A DNA stretch of 64,000 nt from NCBI RefSeq assembly GCF_023703415.1, contig NZ_JAGMTU010000002.1:186001-250000 (forward strand). The letters are read 5' to 3'. Positions 39,366-48,273 of the stretch are shown in pieces. Each line of letters starts with the position of its first letter. The first letter of the stretch is position 1. This stretch comes from Microbacterium sp. USTB-Y. GTDB lineage: Bacteria; Actinomycetota; Actinomycetes; Actinomycetales; Microbacteriaceae. Both the position numbers and the translations under genes were made by a program. Below the pieces are notes generated by a model, which saw only the letters and a program-made list of their open reading frames with translations, was not told where the DNA came from and made no database searches.

Positions 39366-41996
39366 GTGACGGACTCCGCAAAGCCTACCCTCATGGTCGT
39401 CGACGGCCATTCGCTCGCGTATCGGGCGTTCTTCGCCCTTCCGGTGGAGAACTTCACCACCAAGGACAACCAGCACACGAACGCCATCTATGGCTTCCTG
39501 TCCATGCTGGTGAACCTCATCAAGGCCGAGCGGCCGACCCACATGGCGATCGCCTTCGACACGTCGCGGCACTCCTTCCGCACCGATGAGTATCCGGAGT
39601 ACAAGGCGACGCGCTCGGAGACGCCGTCGGAGTTCCGCGGGCAGATCCCGCTGCTGCAGGACTGCCTCGCAGCGATGTCGATCCCGGTGCTCACCAAGGA
39701 GGGGATCGAGGCCGACGACATCCTCGCCACGCTCGCCGCACAGGGCTCCGCCCAGGGGTACGACGTGCTCGTGGTGTCGGGCGACCGCGACACGATCCAG
39801 CTCGTGAACGACGAGGTCACCCTTCTCTACCCGAACGTGCAGGGCGTGTCCCAGCTCAAGCGCTACGACCCGGTCGCCGTGCAGGAGCGCTACGGGGTGC
39901 GCCCGGAGCAGTATCCCGACATCGCCGCGCTCGTCGGCGAGACCAGCGACAACCTACCGGGCGTGCCGAAGGTGGGCGAGAAGACCGCGGTGAAGTGGCT
40001 GACCCAGTTCGGGTCGCTGGACGAGCTGCTCGATCGCGCCGGCGAGATCAAGGGCGTCGTGGGCGGAAACCTGCGCGAGCACATCGACGACGTGCGTCGC
40101 AACCGCAAGCTGAACCGTCTCCTGCAGGACGTCGAGCTGCCGGTCGGTCCTGCCGACCTGGCCGTGATGCCGATGGATGCGCAGGCCGTGCGCGACATCT
40201 TCGCGCGCCTCGAGTTCCGCACGCTGCTGCCGCGCGTCTTCGAGGCGGTCGGCGAAGAGGCTCCGGAGGAGGAGTCCACGGCCGTCGCCGTGCCCGCCGC
40301 GGCCGAGCTCGCCGCCGAGGGCCTCGCCGCCTGGCTGGCCGCAGCGACCGGCGAAGTCGCCGTGGAAGTGACGGTCTCGGGCGGTCTGCCGCGTCGTGTC
40401 GGACTCGCCCACGGCGACGACCTGGCCGAGCTGTCCTGGGATCCGGCGGTGCAGGCCGCCCTGGGCGACTGGCTGGAGTCCGACGCCCCGAAGGTCTTCC
40501 ACGACGCGAAGCCGCAGATCAAGGCGCTGAGCACCGCGGGGGTCCGCATCGCCGGCGTCTCCTACGACACGAACCTCGCGGGTTGGCTGCTCCGTCCGAG
40601 CTACCCGGACAAGACGCTCGCCGACCTCGTCGACCGCTATCTCGGGGAGAAGCTGCCGGAGTCTGATCCGAGCCAGCTGGTGCCCGAGACCGAGGGGGCG
40701 TCGCCCGCACAGCTCGCCTGGTTCGCCGCCCGCGTGGCCACCGCGCTGCGTGCCGATGTGCCGGAGAGCGTGGATCGCGTGCTGCGCGAGATCGAGCTGC
40801 CCACCCTCCTCACGCTCGCGGACATGGAGCTCGCGGGTGTCGCCGTCTCCCACGAGATCCTCTCCGGCTTCTCCCAGGAGCTGGGGGAGCGCGCGGCCCG
40901 CATCGCCGAGGAGTCCTTCGCGATCATCGACCGCGAGGTGAACCTCGGTTCGCCGAAGCAGCTGCAGGAGGTGCTCTTCGAGCAGCTCGAGCTGCCGAAG
41001 ACGCGCAAGACGAAGACCGGGTACTCGACCGACGCGGCCGTCCTCGCAGACCTCCAGGAGAGCAACCCGCACCCGTTCCTCGATCTGCTGCTGCAGCACC
41101 GCGAGGCGACGAAGCTCCGGCAGATCATCGAGTCCCTCGACACGGCGATCCGCTCCGACCATCGCATCCACACGACGTACGTGCAGACGGGCAGCCAGAC
41201 CGGGCGGCTGAGCAGCACCGACCCGAACCTGCAGAACATCCCGGTGCGCACCGAGGAGTCGCGGCGGATCCGCAGCGCGTTCCGGGTCGGCGACGGCTAC
41301 GAGACGCTGCTCACCGCGGACTACTCGCAGATCGAGATGCGCATCATGGCGCACCTCTCCGGCGATGAGGGTCTCATCGAAGCCTTCAACTCCGGGGAGG
41401 ACCTGCACCGCTTCGTGGGCGCACGCGTCTTCGGGGTCGAGCCCGACGAGGTCACGCCCGCGATGCGCACCAAGGTGAAGGCGATGTCCTATGGCCTGGT
41501 CTACGGCTTGAGCGCCTTCGGCCTGTCCAAGCAGCTGCGCATCGAGCAGTCCGAGGCGAAGCAGCTCATGATGGAGTACTTCGCCCGCTTCGGCGCCGTG
41601 CGCGACTATCTGCGCGCCTCGGTGATCGCGGCGAAGGAGGTCGGCTACACGGAGACCATCTTCGGCCGTCGCCGCCCGTTCCCGGACCTGGTGAGCCCGA
41701 ACCGCGTCCTCCGCGAGAACGCCGAGCGCGCGGCGCTCAACGCCCCGATCCAGGGGAGCGCGGCCGACATCATGAAGATCGCGCTGTTCCGCATCCACGC
41801 CGACCTGCACGATCAGGGTCTCGCATCCCGCGTCCTGCTGCAGATCCACGACGAGCTCGTGGTCGAGGTCGCGCCGGGCGAGTGGGACCCGACCGAGCGC
41901 ATCGTGCGCGATCGCATGGCCGGCGCGGCGGATCTGTCGGTGCCGCTGGACGTGCAGGTCGGTCGCGGCGCCGATTGGAACGAAGCGGCGCACTGA
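39366..41996 (+). CDS. polA: DNA polymerase I
   Basis: An 876-residue repair and replication polymerase. Residues ~1-290 are the 5' nuclease (VVDGHSLAYRAFFALP, VSGDRDTIQLVND, GETSDNLPGVPKVGEKTA). Residues ~300-470 occupy the place of the 3'-5' exonuclease but lack its D-x-E motif (AVEVTVSGG instead), so proofreading is lost, as in mycobacterial PolA. Residues ~490-876 form the polymerase palm and fingers (TADYSQIEMRIMAHLSGDEG, KAMSYGLVYGLSAFGLS, QIHDELVVEV). A GTG at 39363 is also open, but 39366 fits the leaderless -10. A hairpin follows the gene. Confidence 0.96.
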   Translation: MTDSAKPTLMVVDGHSLAYRAFFALPVENFTTKDNQHTNAIYGFLSMLVNLIKAERPTHMAIAFDTSRHSFRTDEYPEYKATRSETPSEFRGQIPLLQDCLAAMSIPVLTKEGIEADDILATLAAQGSAQGYDVLVVSGDRDTIQLVNDEVTLLYPNVQGVSQLKRYDPVAVQERYGVRPEQYPDIAALVGETSDNLPGVPKVGEKTAVKWLTQFGSLDELLDRAGEIKGVVGGNLREHIDDVRRNRKLNRLLQDVELPVGPADLAVMPMDAQAVRDIFARLEFRTLLPRVFEAVGEEAPEEESTAVAVPAAAELAAEGLAAWLAAATGEVAVEVTVSGGLPRRVGLAHGDDLAELSWDPAVQAALGDWLESDAPKVFHDAKPQIKALSTAGVRIAGVSYDTNLAGWLLRPSYPDKTLADLVDRYLGEKLPESDPSQLVPETEGASPAQLAWFAARVATALRADVPESVDRVLREIELPTLLTLADMELAGVAVSHEILSGFSQELGERAARIAEESFAIIDREVNLGSPKQLQEVLFEQLELPKTRKTKTGYSTDAAVLADLQESNPHPFLDLLLQHREATKLRQIIESLDTAIRSDHRIHTTYVQTGSQTGRLSSTDPNLQNIPVRTEESRRIRSAFRVGDGYETLLTADYSQIEMRIMAHLSGDEGLIEAFNSGEDLHRFVGARVFGVEPDEVTPAMRTKVKAMSYGLVYGLSAFGLSKQLRIEQSEAKQLMMEYFARFGAVRDYLRASVIAAKEVGYTETIFGRRRPFPDLVSPNRVLRENAERAALNAPIQGSAADIMKIALFRIHADLHDQGLASRVLLQIHDELVVEVAPGEWDPTERIVRDRMAGAADLSVPLDVQVGRGADWNEAAH

Positions 41997-42015
41997 GCCG
42001 CGCAGCCTGACTCCG

Positions 42016-42049
42016 GGGAATGACGCGGCCGCCCTGACGCGTCGTTCCC
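42016..42049 (+). terminator. Hairpin after polA
   Basis: GGGAATGACGCG (42016-42027) pairs with CGCGTCGTTCCC (42038-42049), with one T-G wobble and a ten-base loop, 20 bases after the stop codon. There is no T-run. It is probably the end of the polA transcript. Confidence 0.55.
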
Positions 42050-42072
42050 TGGGGCAGGGCGCCTTCCGCGGA

Positions 42073-42078
42073 TAGGCT
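42073..42078 (+). promoter_or_regulatory. Leaderless-type -10 element of the DUF885 gene
   Basis: TAGGCT at 42073-42078, then six bases (CGGGGG), then ATG 42085. It has the same hexamer and spacing as polA and the SGNH hydrolase gene. Confidence 0.6.
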
Positions 42079-42084
42079 CGGGGG

Positions 42085-43770
42085 ATGACCGCAGAGCAGC
42101 CCACGACGCGCACGCCCTCCGCCATCGATCAGATCGCCGAGGGCTGGGTCGACACCCTCACCGACCTCTCTCCGATCCTCGGCACCTACATCGGGCGCAA
42201 CGAGGTCAACCACCGACTCGACGACTACAGCCCGTCCGGTCATGAGCGATCGGTCGCAGAGACGCGGCGGGTGCTCGCCGAGCTCGACGCGCAGGAGCCC
42301 GTCGATGAGATCGACCGTGTCACCAAGACCGACCTCTCCGCCGAACTGCGGCTGTCGCTGGAGCAGAGCGAGGCGCAGTGGCATCTCCGCGACCTGAACG
42401 TGATCGCCTCGGCGGCGCAGGACATCCGTCAGTCCTTCGACCTCATGCCGACCGGCACCGCCGAGGACTGGCGCGTGATCTCCGAGCGGCTCGGCGCGGT
42501 CCCGGCCGCCCTCGAGGGCTATGTCGCGACGCTGCGCGAGGGCATCGACAAGGGGGTCGTGCCCGCCCGCCGTCAGGTGGTGGAGGTCGCGACCCAGATC
42601 GCCCGCTACACGGCCGACGACGGCTTCTTCGCCTCGTTCGTCGCCGACGCCGCCACGGAGGAGGGGCAGCTCCCGGCGAGCCTGGCCCGCGACCTCGCCG
42701 ACCGCTCCGCCGCGGCCAGGGTGGCCTATGACGAGCTGCGCACCTTCCTCAGCGCGGAGCTCGCGCCCGCCGCCGGTCAGCAGGATGCGGTCGGACGAGA
42801 CCTGTACGCTCTCGCATCGCGGCGCTTCCTGGGCGCCACCATCGATCTCGACGAGACCTACGAATGGGGCCGTGAGGAGCTCGCCAGGATGGTCGCCGAG
42901 CAGACGGCCATCGCGAACGAGATCCTGCCCGGTGCCACCGTCGAAGAGGCCGTGGCGCATCTCGAAGCGGATCCCGCCCGCAAGCTCCACGGGACAGACG
43001 CGCTGCAGCGCTGGATGCAGGAGACCAGCGACCGTGCGATCGCCGAGCTGGGCGCGACGCACTTCGACATCCCCGAGCAGATCCGCGAGCTCGAGTGCAT
43101 GATCGCGCCGACCCAGGAGGGCGGGATCTACTACACCGGCCCGACCGACGACTTCTCCCGTCCCGGCCGGATGTGGTGGTCGGTGCCCGAGGGCGTGACG
43201 GAGTTCGACACCTGGCGCGAGCTCACGACCGTCTACCACGAGGGCGTGCCGGGGCATCACCTGCAGATCGCGCAGGCCACCTACAACCGCGCCGAATTGA
43301 ACACCTGGCGGCGCGTGCTCGCCGGCACCTCGGGCCACGCCGAGGGATGGGCCCTCTACGCCGAGCGCCTCATGGAACAGCTCGGCTATCTCGACGACCC
43401 CGCGGACCGGCTCGGCATGCTGGACGGCCAGCGCATGCGCGCGCTGCGCGTGGTGCTCGACATCGGCGTTCACCTCGGGAAGCCCCGCCTCGACGGCGAC
43501 GGCGTCTGGGATCACGACTACGCGCTCGACATGATGCGCCGCAACGTCAACATGTCGGATGAGTTCCGTCAGTTCGAGGTCAACCGCTATCTCGGCTGGC
43601 CGGGGCAGGCGCCGTCGTACAAGGTCGGACAGCGCATCTGGGAGCAGGTGCGTGACGCCGTCAAGGAGCGCGAGGGCGACGCCTTCGACATCAAGACGTT
43701 CCACAAGCGCGCCCTCGACATGGGCGGTGTCGGTCTGGACACGCTGCGCAGCGTGTTCCAGGTCGGCTGA
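42085..43770 (+). CDS. DUF885 family metallopeptidase-like protein
   Basis: A 561-residue soluble protein of the DUF885 family. The likely metal site is H385-E386 in TVYHEGVPGHHLQIAQ, with the downstream TSGHAEGWALYAERLM supplying another acidic ligand, a gluzincin-like layout. Related proteins act as carboxypeptidases or peptidases, but the substrate here is unknown. There is no signal peptide, so it is cytoplasmic. It is a single gene bounded by a leaderless promoter and a perfect terminator hairpin. Confidence 0.85.
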   Translation: MTAEQPTTRTPSAIDQIAEGWVDTLTDLSPILGTYIGRNEVNHRLDDYSPSGHERSVAETRRVLAELDAQEPVDEIDRVTKTDLSAELRLSLEQSEAQWHLRDLNVIASAAQDIRQSFDLMPTGTAEDWRVISERLGAVPAALEGYVATLREGIDKGVVPARRQVVEVATQIARYTADDGFFASFVADAATEEGQLPASLARDLADRSAAARVAYDELRTFLSAELAPAAGQQDAVGRDLYALASRRFLGATIDLDETYEWGREELARMVAEQTAIANEILPGATVEEAVAHLEADPARKLHGTDALQRWMQETSDRAIAELGATHFDIPEQIRELECMIAPTQEGGIYYTGPTDDFSRPGRMWWSVPEGVTEFDTWRELTTVYHEGVPGHHLQIAQATYNRAELNTWRRVLAGTSGHAEGWALYAERLMEQLGYLDDPADRLGMLDGQRMRALRVVLDIGVHLGKPRLDGDGVWDHDYALDMMRRNVNMSDEFRQFEVNRYLGWPGQAPSYKVGQRIWEQVRDAVKEREGDAFDIKTFHKRALDMGGVGLDTLRSVFQVG

Positions 43771-43788
43771 GCGCCTTCTCGTTCTGGG

Positions 43789-43818
43789 AAGGGGTCGCGG
43801 GAATGTCCGCGACCCCTT
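43789..43818 (+). terminator. Terminator hairpin after the DUF885 gene
   Basis: AAGGGGTCGCGG (43789-43800) and CCGCGACCCCTT (43807-43818) form a perfect 12-pair stem around GAATGT. TCGCCTTTATT follows. It lies 18 bases after the stop codon. Confidence 0.8.
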
Positions 43819-43825
43819 TCGCCTT

Positions 43826-43839
43826 TATTCAGGTGAATA
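43826..43839. promoter_or_regulatory. AT-rich palindrome, candidate operator of the LLM oxidoreductase gene
   Basis: TATTCAGGTGAATA is a perfect inverted repeat of six bases around GG, 14 bases before the start codon at 43854 and overlapping the space just before the AAAGGG ribosome-binding site. AT-rich palindromes of this size are typical of MarR-type or related repressors. No regulator gene is adjacent, so the cognate protein would be encoded elsewhere. Confidence 0.5.
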
Positions 43840-43853
43840 GAAAGGGACTCAGC

Positions 43854-44888
43854 ATGGAGATCGAGTTCGGACTGGACACGTTCGGCGACATCACCGTCGA
43901 CGCGGACGGCAACACTCTCAGCGCAGCGCAGACCATCCGCAACATCGTGGAGCAGGCGGCCCTGGCCGATCGGGTCGGCGTCGACTTCTTCGGGGTGGGG
44001 GAGCACCACCGGCGCGACTTCGCCGTGTCGAGCCCGGAGATGGTGCTGGCGGCGATCGCCTCGCGCACGGAGCGTCTCCGCCTGGGTACCGCCGTGACGG
44101 TGCTGAGCTCGGACGACCCCGTGCGCGTCTTCGAGCGCTTCGCAACCCTCGACGCGCTGTCCGGCGGTCGCGCCGAGGTCGTGCTGGGTCGCGGATCCTT
44201 CACGGAGTCCTTCCCGCTGTTCGGCTTCGATCTGCGCGACTACGACCGGCTCTTCGAGGAGAAACTGGAGCTGTTCGTCGAGCTGCTCAAGGAAGAGCCA
44301 GTGAACTGGCAGGGGACGGTCCGCCCGCCGCTCGAGAACGCCGATGTCTTCCCGAAGACAGAGAAGGGCATGCGGACTTGGGTGGGCGTCGGCGGGTCTC
44401 CCGAATCGGTCGTGCGCGTCGCACGGCACGGGCTCGGGCTCATGCTCGCCATCATCGGCGGACCGGCGGCGCGCTTCCGCCCGTTCGTCGACCTGTACCA
44501 CCGGTCCGTCGACGCCTTCGGGAACCCGGCGCTCCCCGTCGCGGTGCACTCGCCGGGACATATCGCCGACACCGACGACGAGGCGTGGTCCACCGCCTAC
44601 CCGGGCTTCGAGACGATGCGCAACACGATCGGCGCCGAGCGCGGCTGGGGCACGGGCTACAGCCGCGCCCAGTTCCAGAACGAGGTGGGACCCGAGGGGG
44701 CCGTCTACGCCGGCTCCCCGGAGCGCGTCGCCGCCAAGATCGCCGACACCGTGCGCACGCTCGGCATCGGCCGCTTCGACCTCAAGTACGCCACCGGCAC
44801 GACGTCGCACGAGGCTCTCATGCGCAGCATCGAGCTCTACGGCACCGAAGTCATCCCGCGGGTGCGGAAGCTGCTCGCCGCCGACTGA
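43854..44888 (+). CDS. LLM-class flavin-dependent oxidoreductase
   Basis: A 344-residue luciferase-like monooxygenase with a TIM-barrel fold. Seen are EFGLDTFGDI at the N-terminus, DFFGVGEHHRRDFAVSSPEM, RLRLGTAVTVLSSDDPVRVF, FATLDALSGGRAEVVLGRGS and SPERVAAKIADTVRTLGIGR. Such enzymes use FMN or F420; the HH pair in GEHHRRDF is common in FMN-type members. The substrate is unknown. ATG 43854 is chosen for AAAGGG seven bases upstream; a longer frame from 43803 would run through the terminator and palindrome. Flanked by hairpins, it is monocistronic. Confidence 0.88.
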   Translation: MEIEFGLDTFGDITVDADGNTLSAAQTIRNIVEQAALADRVGVDFFGVGEHHRRDFAVSSPEMVLAAIASRTERLRLGTAVTVLSSDDPVRVFERFATLDALSGGRAEVVLGRGSFTESFPLFGFDLRDYDRLFEEKLELFVELLKEEPVNWQGTVRPPLENADVFPKTEKGMRTWVGVGGSPESVVRVARHGLGLMLAIIGGPAARFRPFVDLYHRSVDAFGNPALPVAVHSPGHIADTDDEAWSTAYPGFETMRNTIGAERGWGTGYSRAQFQNEVGPEGAVYAGSPERVAAKIADTVRTLGIGRFDLKYATGTTSHEALMRSIELYGTEVIPRVRKLLAAD

Positions 44889-44896
44889 TCTCGGCT

Positions 44897-44936
44897 CGAC
44901 GGGGCCGCACGGACGCACGTCCGCGCGGCCCCGTCG
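44897..44936 (+). terminator. Terminator hairpin after the LLM oxidoreductase gene
   Basis: CGACGGGGCCGCACGGAC (44897-44914) pairs with GTCCGCGCGGCCCCGTCG (44919-44936), one mismatch, loop GCAC. The stem starts eight bases after the stop. The following TAGGCT is the -10 of the next gene. Confidence 0.75.
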
Positions 44937-44939
44937 TCG

Positions 44940-44945
44940 TAGGCT
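44940..44945 (+). promoter_or_regulatory. Leaderless-type -10 element of the SGNH hydrolase gene
   Basis: TAGGCT at 44940-44945, then GAGAGG, then ATG 44952. The identical hexamer and spacing occur before polA and the DUF885 gene. Confidence 0.6.
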
Positions 44946-44951
44946 GAGAGG

Positions 44952-45719
44952 ATGAGCGCTGTTCGATTCGTCGCCATCGGAGACTCCTTCAGCGAGGGGG
45001 TCGGCGACGAGCTTCCCGACGGCACCGTGCGCGGCTGGGCCGACCTCGCGGCGCTGGGCTGGGCGGAGGCGCTCGGCGAACCGATCTCCTACGCCAACCT
45101 CGCGATCCGCGGACGCCTTGCATGGCCCGTGGTCGAGGAGCAGCTGGAGCCCGCGCTGGCGCTGAACCCGACGCACCTGTCCTTCAACGCCGGGGGCAAC
45201 GACATGCTGCGCCCGAAAGCCGACATCGAGCACATCGCCGACGCGTTCACGCGCGTGCTCCGGCGGTGCGACGAGGCCGGCGCCACGCTCATCGTCCTCT
45301 CCGGAGCGAACCCGTCCGCCCAGCTCCCGCTGACCTCGCTCATCCAGCGCCGAGGCGACGAGCTCTCCGCCGCCGTGCTGCGCCGGATCCAGGACCGCCC
45401 CGATGTGGTGCAGGCCCTGAACTGGCCGGACCGCGAGCTCAGCAGGCCCGAGTACTGGGCGGAGGACCGGCTGCACATGAACGCGAACGGGCACCACCGC
45501 GTCGCCGCGCGGGTGCTCGACGCCGTCGGCGCCGGAGCGCCCGAGGAGTGGTGGCATGCCCATGAGGTGCCGGAGGAGGAGCCGCTCAGCACGGCCGCCT
45601 ACTACCGCCGACACGTCGGCCCGTGGATCAAACGCCGCGTGACGCGGCGTTCCTCGGGTGACGGCCGTCGACCCAAGTTCGCCGACTGGACCGAGATCCG
45701 CCCGTCGTCTGCGGGCTGA
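44952..45719 (+). CDS. SGNH/GDSL-type hydrolase
   Basis: A 255-residue esterase-like protein. Block I is VAIGDSFSEGVGD with nucleophile S12, block III is FNAGGNDMLRP, and block V is EDRLHMNANGHHRVA with the catalytic Asp and His. No signal peptide is present, so it acts in the cytoplasm. The C-terminal ~60 residues are basic and tryptophan-rich (AAYYRRHVGPWIKRRVTRRS). The substrate, perhaps an acyl or acetyl ester, is unknown. It converges with the ABC transporter operon, 34 bases away. Confidence 0.9.
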   Translation: MSAVRFVAIGDSFSEGVGDELPDGTVRGWADLAALGWAEALGEPISYANLAIRGRLAWPVVEEQLEPALALNPTHLSFNAGGNDMLRPKADIEHIADAFTRVLRRCDEAGATLIVLSGANPSAQLPLTSLIQRRGDELSAAVLRRIQDRPDVVQALNWPDRELSRPEYWAEDRLHMNANGHHRVAARVLDAVGAGAPEEWWHAHEVPEEEPLSTAAYYRRHVGPWIKRRVTRRSSGDGRRPKFADWTEIRPSSAG

Positions 45720-45753
45720 GCGCGATCGGAACCGCCGCAGCCCGCGGCGCGGG

Positions 45754-46491
45754 TCAGCGCGTCACGCGGGAGAGGAACTCCGCCGTGGCGGGGTGCTGAG
45801 GAGCGTCGAAGATCTGCGCGGGCGGCCCCTGCTCGACGAGCACTCCGTCCTTGAGGAACACGACGCGATCGGCGACCTCGCGCGCGAAGGACATCTCGTG
45901 CGTCGCCATGAGGATCGTCGTGCCGCGCCCCTTGAGCTCCCGGACGAGATCGAGCACCTCGCCCACGAGCTGCGGGTCGAGTGCGCTCGTGATCTCGTCG
46001 AGGAGCAGCAGCTCCGGATCCGTGAGGATCGCGCGCACGATCGCCACACGCTGCTGCTGCCCGCCGGAAAGACGGTCGGGGTAGGCATCGGCCTTGTCGC
46101 CCAGCCCCAGTGTCGTCAGCAGCTCGCGGCCGCGCCGGGCGGCCTCCGCCTTCGGCAGGCGGTGCACGCGGCGCGCTGCGAGCGTGACGTTGTCGAGCAC
46201 GGTGAGATGCGGGAACAGGTTGAAGTGCTGGAAGACGACCCCGATCCGTGCGCGGATCGCGTCCGCGTCGATCCGCGGATCCGTGATGTCGGTTCCCGAC
46301 AGCAGGATCTGCCCGTCGTCGACGCGCTCGATGAGGTTCATCGTGCGCAGCAGCGTGGACTTCCCGGATCCGGACGCCCCGATCAGCACGACGACCTCGT
46401 GCGCGTCGACGGCGAGGTCGATGCCGCGGAGCACGTCATGATCGCCGAAGCGCTTGCGGACGCCGACCGCTTCGATCACGGGCGCGGTCAT
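45754..46491 (-). CDS. Amino-acid ABC transporter, ATP-binding protein
   Basis: A 245-residue ATPase of the polar amino-acid uptake family (GlnQ/HisP-like). Walker A GASGSGKST is at 38-46, the Q-loop in VVFQHFNLFPHLTVLDNV, the signature LSGGQQQR at 141-148, Walker B with D165-E166 in LLLLDEITSALD, and the switch histidine in MATHEM. It is the last gene of its operon, coupled to the permease by ATGA. Confidence 0.95.
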   Translation of the reverse strand: MTAPVIEAVGVRKRFGDHDVLRGIDLAVDAHEVVVLIGASGSGKSTLLRTMNLIERVDDGQILLSGTDITDPRIDADAIRARIGVVFQHFNLFPHLTVLDNVTLAARRVHRLPKAEAARRGRELLTTLGLGDKADAYPDRLSGGQQQRVAIVRAILTDPELLLLDEITSALDPQLVGEVLDLVRELKGRGTTILMATHEMSFAREVADRVVFLKDGVLVEQGPPAQIFDAPQHPATAEFLSRVTR

Positions 46492-47354
46492 ACGATTCCT
46501 CCGGCCTGCTCGCGCTTGTTCAGTCGTGCGGTGACGACGTCGGTGAACCGGATCATCGGCCAGCTCAGGATCACGAAGAAGAGCCCGGCGACGATGTACG
46601 GCGTGAAGTTGAAGGTCTCGGCCACCTGCAGCTGTGCCGCGCGGACCGCGTCGATCGCACCGAGCACGGAGATGAGACCGACGTCCTTCTGCATCGACAC
46701 GAAGTCGTTCATGAGCGCAGGGACGACTTTGCGCACGCCCTGGGGGATGACCACGATCCGCAGGGTCTGGCCGTGCGTGAGACCGAGCGATCGGGCGGCC
46801 ACCCGCTGCGACGGATGCACCGCCTCCATGCCCGCCCGCAGCACCTCAGCCACGTACGCGGAGTAGCTGATCACGAGGGCGATCGTGCCCCAGAACATCG
46901 CGGGCATCCGGGGGAAGATCATGAGCGCGGGGATGCCGAAGCCCACCAGGTACAGCACGATGAGCAGCGGCACGCCCCGGAAGAAGTCGGTGTACGCCGC
47001 GGCGAGCAGTCGCAGCGGGAAGAACACCGGGCCGCGCAGGGAGCGCAGGACGGCGAGCAGGGTACCGAGCAGCGCCACGCAGACGGCTGCGATCACCAGG
47101 ACCAGGAGGTTGACGAGCAGGCCCTGGAAGATCGGCCCGACGCTCTCGAGGGCGACCTTCGGGTCGAAGAAGGTCTCGCGGACCACCTTCCACCCCGGGG
47201 TGTTGGCGAGGACGACGATGATCACCGCCGCGACCGCGAGGCTGCTCAGCAGCGCGATCAGGACGGAGCGCGTCGTCGCCCGGCGACGGAGATCGCGGCG
47301 GGACAGCTCGAGCGCGCTCGGCTGCCACGCCGCATCGACCAGGGGAGAGGTCAC
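46488..47354 (-). CDS. Amino-acid ABC transporter, permease
   Basis: A 288-residue HisM/GlnP-type permease with about five transmembrane helices after a cytoplasmic N-terminal tail. It has the family entry pattern AAYTDFFRGVPLLIVLYLV and the EAA-type loop MEAVHPSQRVAARSLGLTHG that docks on the ATPase. The GTG start lies in the stop of the binding-protein gene (GTGA). A single permease gene suggests a homodimer. Confidence 0.93.
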   Translation of the reverse strand: MTSPLVDAAWQPSALELSRRDLRRRATTRSVLIALLSSLAVAAVIIVVLANTPGWKVVRETFFDPKVALESVGPIFQGLLVNLLVLVIAAVCVALLGTLLAVLRSLRGPVFFPLRLLAAAYTDFFRGVPLLIVLYLVGFGIPALMIFPRMPAMFWGTIALVISYSAYVAEVLRAGMEAVHPSQRVAARSLGLTHGQTLRIVVIPQGVRKVVPALMNDFVSMQKDVGLISVLGAIDAVRAAQLQVAETFNFTPYIVAGLFFVILSWPMIRFTDVVTARLNKREQAGGIV

Positions 47355-48211
47355 TTCAGGACGGGGACGTTCACGGCCTCGCTGAGCCACTTCTTCTGCA
47401 GCTCCGCGATCGTTCCGTCCTTCTGCAGCGCGTCGACCGCCTTGGTGACGGCCGGGGTGAGCGGGGAGTTCTTCGGGAGGACGAACGCGAACTGGTCGCC
47501 GCCCTTGTCGTCGGCGAACTGCCCGACGACGGTGCCGTTCTCGAACTGCGACGCCGTCACGTAGAACGCACCGGGCAGGTCGGTGATCATCGCATCGATC
47601 TGGCCGCCCTTGAGGGCCTGCACCACATCGTCGACCGAGTTGAAGACGCTGAGGTCGCCCGTGCCGAGCTGCGCCTTCGCGACGGTGTAGCTCGTCGTGC
47701 CGGTCGCCACGCCGACCTTGGCCTTCTTCAGGTCCGCGACGCTCGTGGCCGACGCGGCAGGGCTGCCCTTCGCCGCTACGACCGCCTGCGTGGTCGTGTA
47801 GTACGAGGAGGAGAAGTCGACGGCCTTCTTGCGGTCGTCCGAGATCGAGAACTGCTGGATGTTGAGGTCCCAGTCCTTGGGGCCGGGGGCGATCGCGGCG
47901 TCGAAGCCGGTGCGCGTCCAGACGATCTGCTTGTCGGAGAAACCGAGCTCGGCAGCGACGGCGTGGGCGACCGCGCCCTCGAAGCCCTTCCCGTTGGACG
48001 GGTCGTTGTCGATGAACCAGGGCTCGTAGTCGGGGTCGCCGGTCGCGATCGTGAGCTTTCCCGCGGTCACGGTCTGCAGCGCCGCGCCGGTGGCGTCGGC
48101 TCCGGCCGAGGGCGCGGACGCGGAGGAGCCGCTGCAGGCGGCGAGCGACAGGGCGGCGGCGGCGATCGTCGAGACGAGTGCGACGCGACGCAGAGCGGGT
48201 GCGAGGGACAC
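47351..48211 (-). CDS. Amino-acid ABC transporter, substrate-binding lipoprotein
   Basis: A 286-residue lipoprotein. The signal peptide ends in lipobox LAAC with C26, lipidated by Lgt. The mature part is a type II periplasmic-binding fold of the polar amino-acid family: GKLTIATGDPDYEPWFIDND, GFEGAVAHAVAAELGF, DLNIQQFSISDDRKKAVDFS and VGVATGTTSYTVAKAQL. GTG 48211 is chosen because AGGAG lies five bases upstream. The ligand is not readable from sequence; the genes upstream, which handle SAH-like compounds, hint at a sulfur amino acid or nucleoside-linked amino acid. Confidence 0.9.
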   Translation of the reverse strand: MSLAPALRRVALVSTIAAAALSLAACSGSSASAPSAGADATGAALQTVTAGKLTIATGDPDYEPWFIDNDPSNGKGFEGAVAHAVAAELGFSDKQIVWTRTGFDAAIAPGPKDWDLNIQQFSISDDRKKAVDFSSSYYTTTQAVVAAKGSPAASATSVADLKKAKVGVATGTTSYTVAKAQLGTGDLSVFNSVDDVVQALKGGQIDAMITDLPGAFYVTASQFENGTVVGQFADDKGGDQFAFVLPKNSPLTPAVTKAVDALQKDGTIAELQKKWLSEAVNVPVLK

Positions 48212-48273
48212 GGGAACTCCTGAGATGCGGGTGCGGGGGCGGACGGGTGGGACTGCGGGCGCAGGTGCCCCGT

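Noticed and set aside
43803..43853. An upstream ATG extension of the LLM oxidoreductase
   Set aside because: It would translate through the preceding terminator hairpin and the palindrome and lacks a ribosome-binding site; ATG 43854 has one.
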